Shown here one piece after another: positions 28,401-35,596 of a stretch of DNA of 35,596 bases (position 1 is its first letter; the number at the start of each line of letters is the position of its first letter). The position numbers and the translations under genes were made by a program. The stretch lies in the NCBI GenBank assembly GCA_010030955.1, contig RHBP01000001.1, positions 1 to 35,596 on the forward strand, read 5' to 3'. This DNA is from Synechococcaceae bacterium WBB_10_009. GTDB lineage: Bacteria; Cyanobacteriota; Cyanobacteriia; PCC-6307; Cyanobiaceae. The notes beneath the pieces are model-generated. The model was not told the origin of the DNA, ran no database searches, and saw nothing but the letters and a program-made list of their open reading frames with translations.

Positions 28401-29779
28401 GTTCCGTGAGCCCCTTGGGGGCGGGCTGGATCAGCCGGGGCGTTGATCGCCGCCAGGGCGTGGTAGATCGGCTCAGGCACCAACAGGCGGCTCACCATGG
28501 CCGCCAGGGCTGAGGCCAACACAAGGCCCGGCAGCAGTTGTTGGTCGCCGGCCATGCGCAGGGCGAACAGCACCGCGATCACCGGCAGTTGGGTGGCCCC
28601 TGCCAGCCCGGCCACCATGCCCAGGGCCAAGCCCAACTGCGGCTCCGCCCCCAGCTGGCCCAAGGTCTGCCCCAGCAGGGCGCCAAAGGCGAAGGCGGGA
28701 TCAATCAAGCCGCCGGGGATCCCCACCCCCAGGGCCAACACCGGCCCCACCACCCGCAACGCCGTGCTGAGCAGCTGGCCGGAACCGCTGCCCCCCAGCG
28801 CCCCGCCCAAGGAGCCGTCCTGCAGCAGGTGCGCCATCACCAACTCGCCATCCCCACCGCTGCCGCCGCCGCTCAGCAGCAAAAACCCCGCCAACAGCAC
28901 ACCAATCACCAACCCAAGCCGCAGCGGCTGGCGCCGGATGAGCCCCTGGCAGCGCCGGGTGAACCACAGCAGCAAACGACCAAACAGCCCCCCCAGCAAC
29001 CCGCCGGCGACACCAATCAACACCGCCCAGGCCAGCTGCAACAGCTCCAACGGCGCCGCCGGCAGCACCCCCAGGGCAAACTGCGGCTGCCCCCCCAGGC
29101 TGCTGATCCCCATGGCGCTGGCGCTCACGATCAGGGCCGGCCAGATCAAGGTGGGGGAGAAGCTGCCCACGAATTCCTCCGCCACAAACACCACCCCCAG
29201 CAGCGGCGTGTTGAAGCCCCCCGCCAACCCGGCACCGGCCGCCACCGCCAGCAGGTTGCCCGGGCTCAGGCCCGGCAGCAGCATCGGGAAACGGCGTTTT
29301 AAGCCCGCCGCCACGGCTGCACCCACCTGCACCACCGGCCCCTCCCGCCCCAGGGGCAGCAGGCTGAGGGTGGCGAGGCACCAGAGCAGCAGGCGCTGCA
29401 CCGTGGGCACAGGCCCCAGCCAACGCAGGGCCTGATCCGGCTCGGCAATGGCCCGCATGGTCTGGGGGATGCCGGAGCCGGCACCACGGCTCAACAGGCC
29501 GCGCTGCAGCACCAGCAGCAACGGCACCACCAGCACCGGCGAGCAGGCCAGCAGCAGGGTGGACACCCGCCAACCCTGGCGGCTGAAGGCCGGCAGCTGC
29601 CCCAGCAGCAGGTCCTGCCAACGGTCCATCAGGTTGAAGGGCCAACAGGCCAGCCCCACCAGGCAACCCAACAGCACCAACTGCAGCAGCCGCTCCAACA
29701 GCTGCCGCCACGGCGAAGCGGATGGCGAAGGGCTGGACTGCACGGGGCTGCTCAAGGCGGCCCCCAGTTTGCCCGGCAC
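28394..29779 (-). CDS. ClC family chloride channel/exchanger
   Basis: A 461-aa polytopic ClC protein. Selectivity motifs are GSGIPQ (101-106), GREGPVVQVGAAVA with gating Glu146, and GVGIPGGLIDPAFAFGALLG (351-370). Glu201-Glu202 (VVFVAEEFVGSF) match the internal proton glutamate of exchangers such as CLC-ec1, so it is more likely a Cl-/H+ antiporter than a passive channel. The GTG start at 29779 lies 3 nt after the stop of the channel-like gene upstream, so the two are co-transcribed. Confidence 0.92.
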   Translation of the reverse strand: MPGKLGAALSSPVQSSPSPSASPWRQLLERLLQLVLLGCLVGLACWPFNLMDRWQDLLLGQLPAFSRQGWRVSTLLLACSPVLVVPLLLVLQRGLLSRGAGSGIPQTMRAIAEPDQALRWLGPVPTVQRLLLWCLATLSLLPLGREGPVVQVGAAVAAGLKRRFPMLLPGLSPGNLLAVAAGAGLAGGFNTPLLGVVFVAEEFVGSFSPTLIWPALIVSASAMGISSLGGQPQFALGVLPAAPLELLQLAWAVLIGVAGGLLGGLFGRLLLWFTRRCQGLIRRQPLRLGLVIGVLLAGFLLLSGGGSGGDGELVMAHLLQDGSLGGALGGSGSGQLLSTALRVVGPVLALGVGIPGGLIDPAFAFGALLGQTLGQLGAEPQLGLALGMVAGLAGATQLPVIAVLFALRMAGDQQLLPGLVLASALAAMVSRLLVPEPIYHALAAINAPADPARPQGAHGTY

Positions 29780-29782
29780 TGG

Positions 29783-30496
29783 CTAGAGGGTCTTGTTGTT
29801 CACCCGGCTGAGCACCAGGCCGATCAGGATCGCCACATAGAGCTGGCCGGCGATGCTGATCAACACCGACACCACGTGGCCGGTGACATCCGCGGACTGG
29901 ATCACCGGGGTGCCCACCGTGGTGAGCAGGCCGAAGGCCGCCGCCATCAGCGCGGGGGCCACCGCCACAGCGCCGATCTCACCCGCTGCGGGCACCGGCA
30001 ACGCCGAGGCCACAAAGGCACCGGGGTGCAGCACCCACAGGGCGGTGAGCACCACACCGGCGGCAATTCCCACGGTGAGGTAGCCCGAGGCGGCACCCAG
30101 CACCACCGAGGTGGTCACAAAGCGTTCACGCACCAGCGACTTCACCTTGCGCACCACCGCAAACAGCAAAAACAAACACCACACCACCACGTGGGGCAGG
30201 GTCAGCGCCCTTCCCACGGGCGGCGCCCACGCCAGGGTGATGTGCCAGATCAGTTCCATCGCCACCGCCAAGCCGCCCATGGCGTAGATCAGCGGCTTGG
30301 TGCGCTCCAGCATGGAGAAGCGGCTGAGAAACACGATCAGCACCACCGCCACAGCGCACAACATGGCCGCCAACAGCCAGGGCACCTTCGCCGCCAGGGG
30401 CAGAAGCATCACCAGCAGCAACTCCGACACCAGGGTGATCTGATAGCCGCGGTGGCGGCGCCGAAGCCGCCGCAGCTGCTCGCGGCTGAGCTTCAC
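29783..30496 (-). CDS. K+ channel-like membrane protein lacking the GYGD filter
   Basis: A 237-aa membrane protein with about six hydrophobic segments. The C-terminal third follows the bacterial two-TM ion-channel layout: SVVLGAASGYLTVGIAAGVV (TM), LHPGAF, then LMAAAFGLLTTVG (pore-helix-like) and SIAGQLYVAILIGLVLSRV (inner helix, with the GQLY-A-I signature). But the filter TTVGYGD reads TTVGTPV (192-198; bases 29903-29923), so the residues that coordinate K+ are absent. It may be a non-conducting homologue or have changed selectivity. The GTG start overlaps the SDR stop (GTGA). Confidence 0.7.
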   Translation of the reverse strand: MKLSREQLRRLRRRHRGYQITLVSELLLVMLLPLAAKVPWLLAAMLCAVAVVLIVFLSRFSMLERTKPLIYAMGGLAVAMELIWHITLAWAPPVGRALTLPHVVVWCLFLLFAVVRKVKSLVRERFVTTSVVLGAASGYLTVGIAAGVVLTALWVLHPGAFVASALPVPAAGEIGAVAVAPALMAAAFGLLTTVGTPVIQSADVTGHVVSVLISIAGQLYVAILIGLVLSRVNNKTL

Positions 30497-31299
30497 AGGC
30501 CAGGGCTGCTCTGCATGATGCCGCCATCGGCAAAGATGCTGGTGGCGGTGATGTAGCTGGCGGCGTCGCTGGCCAGGAAGGCCACCACCTTGGCGATTTC
30601 CTCGGGCTGGGCCATGCGCCCCATCGGAATGGCGGCATTGAGCTTGGCCAGCAACTCCGGGTTGTTCATGGTGGAGTCGTTGATCGGCGTGGCCACGGCG
30701 CCGGGGCCCACGTTCACGATCGTCACGCCCTTGGAGGCCAGCTCCACACCGGCGGTGCGGGTGAGCATCCGCACCCCACCCTTGGCCACGCAGTAGGGGG
30801 TGTTGTTGGGCATCGGCCAGTCCTCGTGCACCGAGGAGATGTTGATGATCCGGCCGCCACCGCCCTGGGCGATCATCTGCTGGGCGGCGTATTGGGTGGC
30901 GAAGAACACGCCCCGCAGGTTCACGTTCAACACCTTGTCGAAATCCTCAGGGGTGGTGTCGAGGATCGAGGTGCGCGTTTCGATGCCGGCGTTGTTGACC
31001 ATCACATCGAGGCGGCCGTAACGGCTCACCGCTTCCTGCACCAGGCGCTGCAGATCATCCAGGTTCGCGACATCCGCCTGCACACCGATGCAACTGCCCC
31101 CCAGCTCACCGATCTCCTGCTCAATCGCTTCGGTGGCCTCCGGATGGGAGCGGTAGTCGATCACCACCCGCGCCCCCAGCCGCGCCACCTCCTCCACGAT
31201 CGATTTGCCGATGCCGCTGTTGCCACCGGTGACGATGATCACCTTGCCCTTGAGCAGATTGGAGAGCAACTCCTGGGCGTAGGGGTTGGAGTGGGTCAT
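30493..31299 (-). CDS. Short-chain dehydrogenase/reductase (glucose 1-dehydrogenase-like)
   Basis: A 268-aa classical SDR. The cofactor motif IIVTGGNSGIGKSIVEEVAR (TGGNSGIG), LDVMVNNAGIETRTS, the catalytic Ser in IINISSVHEDWP and Tyr-Lys in PYCVAKGGVRM are all intact. The sequence pattern is like bacterial glucose 1-dehydrogenase or 3-oxoacyl-ACP reductase-like SDRs; the substrate is not predictable. Arg in IDYRSHPE suggests preference for NADPH. It is first in a three-gene minus-strand operon with the channel-like and ClC genes. Confidence 0.92.
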   Translation of the reverse strand: MTHSNPYAQELLSNLLKGKVIIVTGGNSGIGKSIVEEVARLGARVVIDYRSHPEATEAIEQEIGELGGSCIGVQADVANLDDLQRLVQEAVSRYGRLDVMVNNAGIETRTSILDTTPEDFDKVLNVNLRGVFFATQYAAQQMIAQGGGGRIINISSVHEDWPMPNNTPYCVAKGGVRMLTRTAGVELASKGVTIVNVGPGAVATPINDSTMNNPELLAKLNAAIPMGRMAQPEEIAKVVAFLASDAASYITATSIFADGGIMQSSPGL

Positions 31300-31455
31300 G
31301 GCGGCTGGCGTTTGTGAGCGGGCGCTTCGCCAAAAAGTTAGGAACGTGTGAACAGGTTTGCCCGCCCATGATCAGCAATCAGAAACACTTGAAAACGCCA
31401 ACGCGCCCGAGGACAGCGGTCACAAATCGACACAGTTTGCACCGCTCAACAGGGT

Positions 31456-31469
31456 CTCAATAGCTTGAG
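31456..31469. promoter_or_regulatory. CTCAATAG-N-TTGAG palindrome, second copy
   Basis: CTCAATAGCTTGAG has CTCAA/TTGAG arms around TAGC. It differs by one base from the core of the palindrome before ndh-2 (27050-27063). It lies about 60 bp upstream of the SMP-30-type lipoprotein gene in the 231-bp region shared with the divergent SDR operon. Otherwise that intergenic region shows no further feature I can support. Confidence 0.45.
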
Positions 31470-31530
31470 TTTGAACAACGTTGTGCGCGTCGGATCCCCC
31501 CACTGCGCACCAGGGCAACCCCCCATCCCC

Positions 31531-32742
31531 ATGCGCCTGAAACCATTCCTGCCAGCCATGGTCTGCCGCAGTGGCCTGGCCAAATCAGCCCTGGCGATTG
31601 CCCTGCTCTCCCTGCTTGGGGCCTGCCAACAACACACCACAAAAGTCCCGATGGGGGCGGCATGCCTGCCGGGGAGCCCGGAGGCCAAGCGCTGCCGTGA
31701 TGTTGTCATCACCAACAATCCCGACTATCCCGAATCACAATCTCCGCAGCTCACTGTTCAGGCATTCGATCCAAGTTTTGAGGCCATCGTGGGCCGAACG
31801 CCCCAATTGATTCCTCTGGCCACAGGCTTCGGATTTCTGGAAGGCCCGGTGTTCCTGAAGGACAAAACTGGACCAGGCGGCGTGTTGCTGGTCACCGATC
31901 AAATCCACAACAGCATTTATGCGGTGCGCTGGAACGGGTTGATCAACGGAGCGATCACCAGCCAATCCTGGGATCCGCCCACGCTGTTCCGCAATCCATC
32001 CGGCGTTGCAGACGGCCAGACCCCCGACCTTCAGGGCCATCTGCTCAGCGCCGAAACCACGGGCCGGCGCGTCTCGATCACCCGCTCGCTGGAGCCCAAC
32101 TTGAAGGGCCCTGAACCCCAGGCCCCAACCCTGGTGGGCAGCTACCAGGGCAAGCGCCTCAATTCGCCCAATGATCTGGTGGTCAAAAGCGATGGCAGCG
32201 TCTGGTTCACCGACCCCAGCTACGGCTCCCTGCAGTTCCCGCCCCAGCCGGCCCAACTGCCCAACAACGTTTACCGCTACGACCCGCTGCGCCAACAACT
32301 CACCGTGGTGGAGGGAAGCCTGGTGATGCCCAACGGCATTGCCTTCGGCCCGGGTGAGAAAACCCTCTACATCATCGACAGCGGTGCCATCCAGGGGCCA
32401 CGCACCTACTTCCCCTACCTGCCCCACCGCATCTACGTCTATGACGTGAGCAAGGACGGCAAAACCCTCGCCAACAGGCGTCTGTTCGCCAACGTGGCCC
32501 CGGGATTCCCCGATGGCATGCGCCTCGATGCCCAGGGCAACGTGTATGTGGGCACGCTCGAGGGGATCCATGTGATCAACCCCAAGGGCAAATTGATCGG
32601 CAAATTCCTGATGGCCAAGCAAACCGCCAACCTCAGCTTTGGCGGTGCCGACAACAACATCCTGTTCATTGGATCCAGCAACAGCCTCTGGGCTGTGAAG
32701 CTGAACACCAAAGGGCTGGTTCCGGTGCGCACGCGCCCCTGA
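31531..32742 (+). CDS. SMP-30/gluconolactonase-like lipoprotein
   Basis: A 403-aa protein with a lipoprotein signal peptide (IALLSLLGACQQ: lipobox LGAC near residue 34). The beta-propeller pattern follows: FGFLEGPVFLKD, SPNDLVVKSDGSVWFTDPSY (the Asn-Asp metal and catalytic region), MPNGIAFGPGEKTLYIIDSG and FPDGMRLDAQGNVYVGTLEG, ending in an ISFGG-like segment (LSFGGADNNILFIGSS). The family holds Ca2+/Zn2+-dependent lactonases acting on sugar lactones. It would be anchored in the periplasm. It faces a GMC oxidoreductase-MFS-barrel operon. Confidence 0.9.
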   Translation: MRLKPFLPAMVCRSGLAKSALAIALLSLLGACQQHTTKVPMGAACLPGSPEAKRCRDVVITNNPDYPESQSPQLTVQAFDPSFEAIVGRTPQLIPLATGFGFLEGPVFLKDKTGPGGVLLVTDQIHNSIYAVRWNGLINGAITSQSWDPPTLFRNPSGVADGQTPDLQGHLLSAETTGRRVSITRSLEPNLKGPEPQAPTLVGSYQGKRLNSPNDLVVKSDGSVWFTDPSYGSLQFPPQPAQLPNNVYRYDPLRQQLTVVEGSLVMPNGIAFGPGEKTLYIIDSGAIQGPRTYFPYLPHRIYVYDVSKDGKTLANRRLFANVAPGFPDGMRLDAQGNVYVGTLEGIHVINPKGKLIGKFLMAKQTANLSFGGADNNILFIGSSNSLWAVKLNTKGLVPVRTRP

Positions 32743-32752
32743 CCACAGGGGC
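32735..32752. terminator. Bidirectional hairpin between convergent genes
   Basis: GCCCCTG (32735-32741) pairs with CAGGGGC (32746-32752) around ACCA. The SMP-30 stop lies in the stem and loop, and the opposing gene ends 8 bp further on. No T-tract. Confidence 0.5.
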
Positions 32753-32759
32753 CAAGCGC

Positions 32760-33590
32760 TCAGTTGCCGGAGGCGGCAGGCTGATTGTCAAGGCGGATCA
32801 CCCGTGAGCCGTTGTTGCCCACGGCTGCGGCAAAGCCATTCACCAGATCCGGATTGATCCTTGCCGCCAGACCCGCCCCGGTGCGCTGCGGCAGCAGCAC
32901 CTGCACGGTGAGGGATCCACCCACCCCCGTGAGGGCGTCGTAGTTGGAGGCCAGGGTGGCGCTCCAGGTGCGCGCGAAGGAGTAGGTGAATTGCAACTGC
33001 CCCCCCACGGCCGTGCCGGTGGAGTCGCTGCCCACCAGATACACCCTGGGCTGCACCGCCAACCCGTTGGCGCCGGTGGGCAGGGAAATCTGCATGTTCA
33101 CCGATGACAACGGCACATTGGCGACCTGCTGCACGCTTGGCGCCGAAAACGGCACCCCGGCCGTGAGCACCAGCTGATAGGCCTGCCGGTTGTACTCAAG
33201 GGCCAAGCCCGCCTGCTGGAAATAGGCCCCCTGTTGCCACAGGCTGTCGTAGCCGGCGCTGGCCCCCCAGAAGCCATTGCCAGCCTCAATCAGCGTGCGC
33301 ACCCCCAGCCGGGTGCTCTGGCCGAACCCTTGAAAAAAGCCTGAGCCCGCTGGCGCGCCGATCCAGGGCTGCTCTTCAGCGAACACCTTGGCATCCACGA
33401 AATAGCGCTGCGTTGCCGTCTCCCGCAGCGGAACCACCAGGTCGTACTCCGCACGGCTGGAGCCCGTGGGCTGGGAGAGCACCAGCTTGAACATCTGGGT
33501 GGACCCCAACTGCAGCGCCTCGGCCTGCGCGGCTGGCGCCGGCACCAGCAGCAGCAACAGGGGCAGCAGGGGCCAACCGGTTTGGCTCAC
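32760..33590 (-). CDS. Outer-membrane beta-barrel protein, inverse-autotransporter-like (tentative)
   Basis: A 276-aa protein from a GTG at 33590, with a signal peptide (WPLLPLLLLLVPAPAAQA). The mature part is rich in alternating beta strands with aromatic residues: GQSTRLGVRTLIEAGNGFWG, ASAGYDSLWQQGAYFQQAGL and ALEYNRQAYQLVLTAGVPFS. This resembles the barrel of intimin/invasin-type proteins or a porin, though it lacks a passenger domain. The start overlaps the MFS stop (GTGA), so it is in the same operon. A role in nutrient passage or attachment is inference. Confidence 0.55.
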   Translation of the reverse strand: MSQTGWPLLPLLLLLVPAPAAQAEALQLGSTQMFKLVLSQPTGSSRAEYDLVVPLRETATQRYFVDAKVFAEEQPWIGAPAGSGFFQGFGQSTRLGVRTLIEAGNGFWGASAGYDSLWQQGAYFQQAGLALEYNRQAYQLVLTAGVPFSAPSVQQVANVPLSSVNMQISLPTGANGLAVQPRVYLVGSDSTGTAVGGQLQFTYSFARTWSATLASNYDALTGVGGSLTVQVLLPQRTGAGLAARINPDLVNGFAAAVGNNGSRVIRLDNQPAASGN

Positions 33591-34804
33591 GGATGCAGGG
33601 GTGGAATCCCACGGGGCTTGAGGGCCAGCGGGGCGGCCAGCAACGCCAGCAGCACGGCCGCGCCAGCCCCCATGGCAAACAGCGTGGTGATCGGCAGATC
33701 CCACTGCTGCTGAATCGCACCACCGCCAAAAGCCGCCAACCCGTAGCCCACCTGGTAGGCCCCGATCAACAACCCCGCCACCGTTTCACCCAACGGCGCC
33801 AGCTGCTTCTGCCCAAAACTGATGATCAACGGCAACATCGCCGAACAGCCCACGCCCGCACAGGCGAACAGCACCAAGGCGGTGCCGGCATCACCACCGC
33901 CGAGGCGGCTGATGGCCTCGAGCACCACCGCGAGAAACACTGGCAGCCCCGGCAGCAACAACCGCGGGGGGAAGAGCCCGGCCAGCCGGGCAAACAGCAA
34001 GCGGCCCAGCGTGACCCAACCCCAGAACAGGGTGAGCGCCATGGAGGCAACCTGCGTTGGGGCACCCACCTTCTGGGCCATCAGGATCACCGACCAGTTG
34101 CCGTTGATGGTTTCCACCAGGCCGTAGAGCACCGCAACGGCGACAAACCCAACCAACACCGGCGCGGCCACACCGCTTCGCGACTCCCCTGCGGAGGCCG
34201 CGGGCCCCGCTGCCGAAAGCTGCAGGGGCTGCTGGCGGCAGGCGGTCCACAACCACAGCGCCGCCGCCAGCACCAGCAGCGGCAGCACCCACCACACCCC
34301 CGGCCCCACCACCACCGCCGCCAGGGCGGGGGCCAGCGCCGTGCCGAGGCCCAGCAGCGCATTGAGCATCAGGATCGATTGATCCACCCGGGTGGGCTGA
34401 AAATCGGCGATGAACGTGTTGAGCACCGGCACCACCCCACCGAAGCCAAACCCCATCAGGGCGGTGGCCAGCATCAGCAGCACCAGATCCAAGCCCTGGT
34501 GGTGCATCAACAGCGCACTCAGCAGCAACACCGCCATTGAGGCGGCATCGGCCAGCAAGCCCACCAGCAGCACCCGTTTGGCCCCCCAGGCCCGCGAGAG
34601 CTGCGCGCCCAGGAACGATGCCGCAATGGCCGCGATCACCTGGGGAAGAAAGATCAGCCCATACTCACTGCGGCTGAGCCCATAGGCATCCGGTGCGGTC
34701 AGCACCGTGCTGATGGCGGGGAAGGTCACCAATGCGACCCCCTGCATCACCCCGGCCATCAGCAACAGCTGTTGCTCGCGCTGGTGGGTGCTGGTGAACG
34801 GCAT
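33587..34804 (-). CDS. Major facilitator superfamily transporter
   Basis: A 405-aa, twelve-helix MFS protein. A typical loop between helices 2 and 3 is visible (GAQLSRAWGAKRVLLVGLLA), as is the central loop and a glycine-rich helix 5 region (GFGFGGVVPVLNTFIADFQP). The start at 34804 is chosen over 34810 because GGGAGG lies 7 nt before it. The substrate is unknown; the neighbours suggest a sugar or organic acid. It follows the GMC oxidoreductase by 12 bp and overlaps the barrel gene by 4 bp. Confidence 0.88.
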   Translation of the reverse strand: MPFTSTHQREQQLLLMAGVMQGVALVTFPAISTVLTAPDAYGLSRSEYGLIFLPQVIAAIAASFLGAQLSRAWGAKRVLLVGLLADAASMAVLLLSALLMHHQGLDLVLLMLATALMGFGFGGVVPVLNTFIADFQPTRVDQSILMLNALLGLGTALAPALAAVVVGPGVWWVLPLLVLAAALWLWTACRQQPLQLSAAGPAASAGESRSGVAAPVLVGFVAVAVLYGLVETINGNWSVILMAQKVGAPTQVASMALTLFWGWVTLGRLLFARLAGLFPPRLLLPGLPVFLAVVLEAISRLGGGDAGTALVLFACAGVGCSAMLPLIISFGQKQLAPLGETVAGLLIGAYQVGYGLAAFGGGAIQQQWDLPITTLFAMGAGAAVLLALLAAPLALKPRGIPPLHP

Positions 34805-34816
34805 GGACATGCCTCC

Positions 34817-35596
34817 CTACGCCGCCAGGCGTTGCTTGAGGTGATCGCCCACCCGGATCGCATTGGCGATGGCGGTGAGCGATGGGTTCACCGCGCCGAT
34901 GCTCGGGAAGAAGCTGGTGTCCACCACGTAGAGGTTGTCGAGCTCGTGGGCCTTGCAGTTCACATCGAGCACCGAGGTGGCGGGATCGGTGCCGAAACGG
35001 CAGGTGCCCACCTGGTGGCCCACGGCGGCGATGCCCATCGGGTTCTTGACGTAGATCTGCCGCTCCACCAGGTGCTTTTTGAGGTAGAGCTTGTCGAGCA
35101 GGCCCTGCAAACGCCCCCACAGCCGATCGGCGGAGGTCTGGTTGTTCACCGTGTAGTTGAGGTGAATCTGCCCGGCTGCATCCACCGTGACCCGGTTGTT
35201 GGGGTCGGGCAGGTCTTCCGTGGTGATCCAGAAATCCAGGGCATGGGCCGCGATCTCATCCATGCCCCAGTTGGGCATCAGGAAGGTTTCCAGCGGCGCA
35301 TAGCCCTTCATGATCGCGCCGCGGGTCTTGCCGGTCATCTGAATGTTGCCCATCGGGTAGTCGTAGTCGGCATCCCCGAAATACCAGTCGTTGATGGAGA
35401 TCGTCTTCTGGAAGATGGTGGGGTTGGGCTCGTGGGACAGCGCCACCGCCGCCTTGCTGTTGTGGAACATGTAATTGCGCCCCACCTGATCGGAGCCGTT
35501 GGCCAGGCCGCGGGGGTGCTTGTCGTTGGCGGACATCAACAGCAACCGGGCGCTGTTGGCCGCACCGCAGCTCACCACCACCAGATCCGCGGAATA
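34817..35596 (-). CDS. GMC family oxidoreductase, C-terminal part (cut by window edge)
   Basis: The 259 visible residues are the C-terminal portion of a flavin GMC oxidoreductase; the N terminus lies beyond the right edge. VVVSCGAANSARLLLMSAND matches the flavin-domain segment that precedes the substrate domain, and the C-terminal block AVGHQVGTCRFGTDPATSVL, followed by LYVVDTSFFPSIGAVNPSLT, carries the catalytic His and Asn of the family. GMC enzymes oxidise sugars, alcohols or choline; the substrate is not determinable. It heads a minus-strand operon with an MFS transporter and a beta-barrel protein. Confidence 0.92.
   Translation of the reverse strand, partial: YSADLVVVSCGAANSARLLLMSANDKHPRGLANGSDQVGRNYMFHNSKAAVALSHEPNPTIFQKTISINDWYFGDADYDYPMGNIQMTGKTRGAIMKGYAPLETFLMPNWGMDEIAAHALDFWITTEDLPDPNNRVTVDAAGQIHLNYTVNNQTSADRLWGRLQGLLDKLYLKKHLVERQIYVKNPMGIAAVGHQVGTCRFGTDPATSVLDVNCKAHELDNLYVVDTSFFPSIGAVNPSLTAIANAIRVGDHLKQRLAA

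Noticed and set aside
1..35596. CRISPR arrays, tRNA or rRNA genes, insertion sequences
   Set aside because: No regular repeat-spacer pattern, no tRNA-like cloverleaf with CCA-adjacent stem and no transposase-like protein was found on either strand by eye; short or degenerate cases could be missed.

Overview
The window comes from a GC-rich unicellular picocyanobacterium of the Synechococcus/Cyanobium type. This rests on a phycocyanin beta subunit gene (cpcB), two high-light-inducible proteins, the cyanobacterial response regulator RpaB, a FutA/FutB iron-uptake pair, a DUF4912 protein, a Nif11-type small protein, and very compact gene packing with ATGA, GTGA and TGATG overlaps. No rRNA, tRNA, CRISPR array, insertion sequence or prophage was seen, so this looks like chromosome with a few accessory patches. 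The high GC content produces many long antisense open frames, which were discarded.

Left part (1-8 kb): a cut-off thioredoxin-like gene, a perfect 16-bp inverted repeat, DedA, small secreted or membrane proteins, a two-gene hli operon with a terminator, rpaB, a DUF4912 gene, a probable prokaryotic pentameric ligand-gated ion channel homologue (4685-5767), an L,D-transpeptidase-like protein, a FitA/VapC-type toxin-antitoxin pair and a nitroreductase with a coupled 38-aa membrane protein.

Middle (8-17 kb): arsM faces a solitary cpcB that has no cpcA partner. Next come a DCC thiol protein, a secreted protein coupled to a PPOX flavoprotein, and a DUF1499 protein. A tight four-gene operon follows (AhpC/TSA-like, Nif11, duplicated-domain secreted protein, DUF3500). 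A minus-strand five-gene operon then encodes a methyltransferase, a fibrillin-like protein, a zinc-ribbon membrane protein, ThiD and a protein of unknown function.

Centre right (17-22.4 kb): this is the most coherent system in the window. It holds a renalase-like flavoprotein, a frameshifted DUF302 gene, an ArsR-family repressor, a TehB-like methyltransferase, a persulfide dioxygenase-rhodanese fusion, a membrane rhodanese and a TauE/SafE exporter. Three 14-bp sites of the form TAT-N4-ATA sit before DUF302, between arsR and the methyltransferase, and before the dioxygenase. I infer a reactive-sulfur detoxification regulon controlled by the ArsR protein.

Right part (22.3-35.6 kb): a cysteine-rich Crp/Fnr regulator lies beside futA and futB. 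Then come a Tat-exported phosphoesterase, a type II NADH dehydrogenase, and a minus-strand operon of SDR, a K+-channel-like protein lacking the GYGD filter, and a ClC exchanger. The window ends with a possible sugar-oxidation locus: an SMP-30/lactonase-type lipoprotein facing a GMC oxidoreductase (cut by the right edge), an MFS transporter and an outer-membrane beta-barrel protein.
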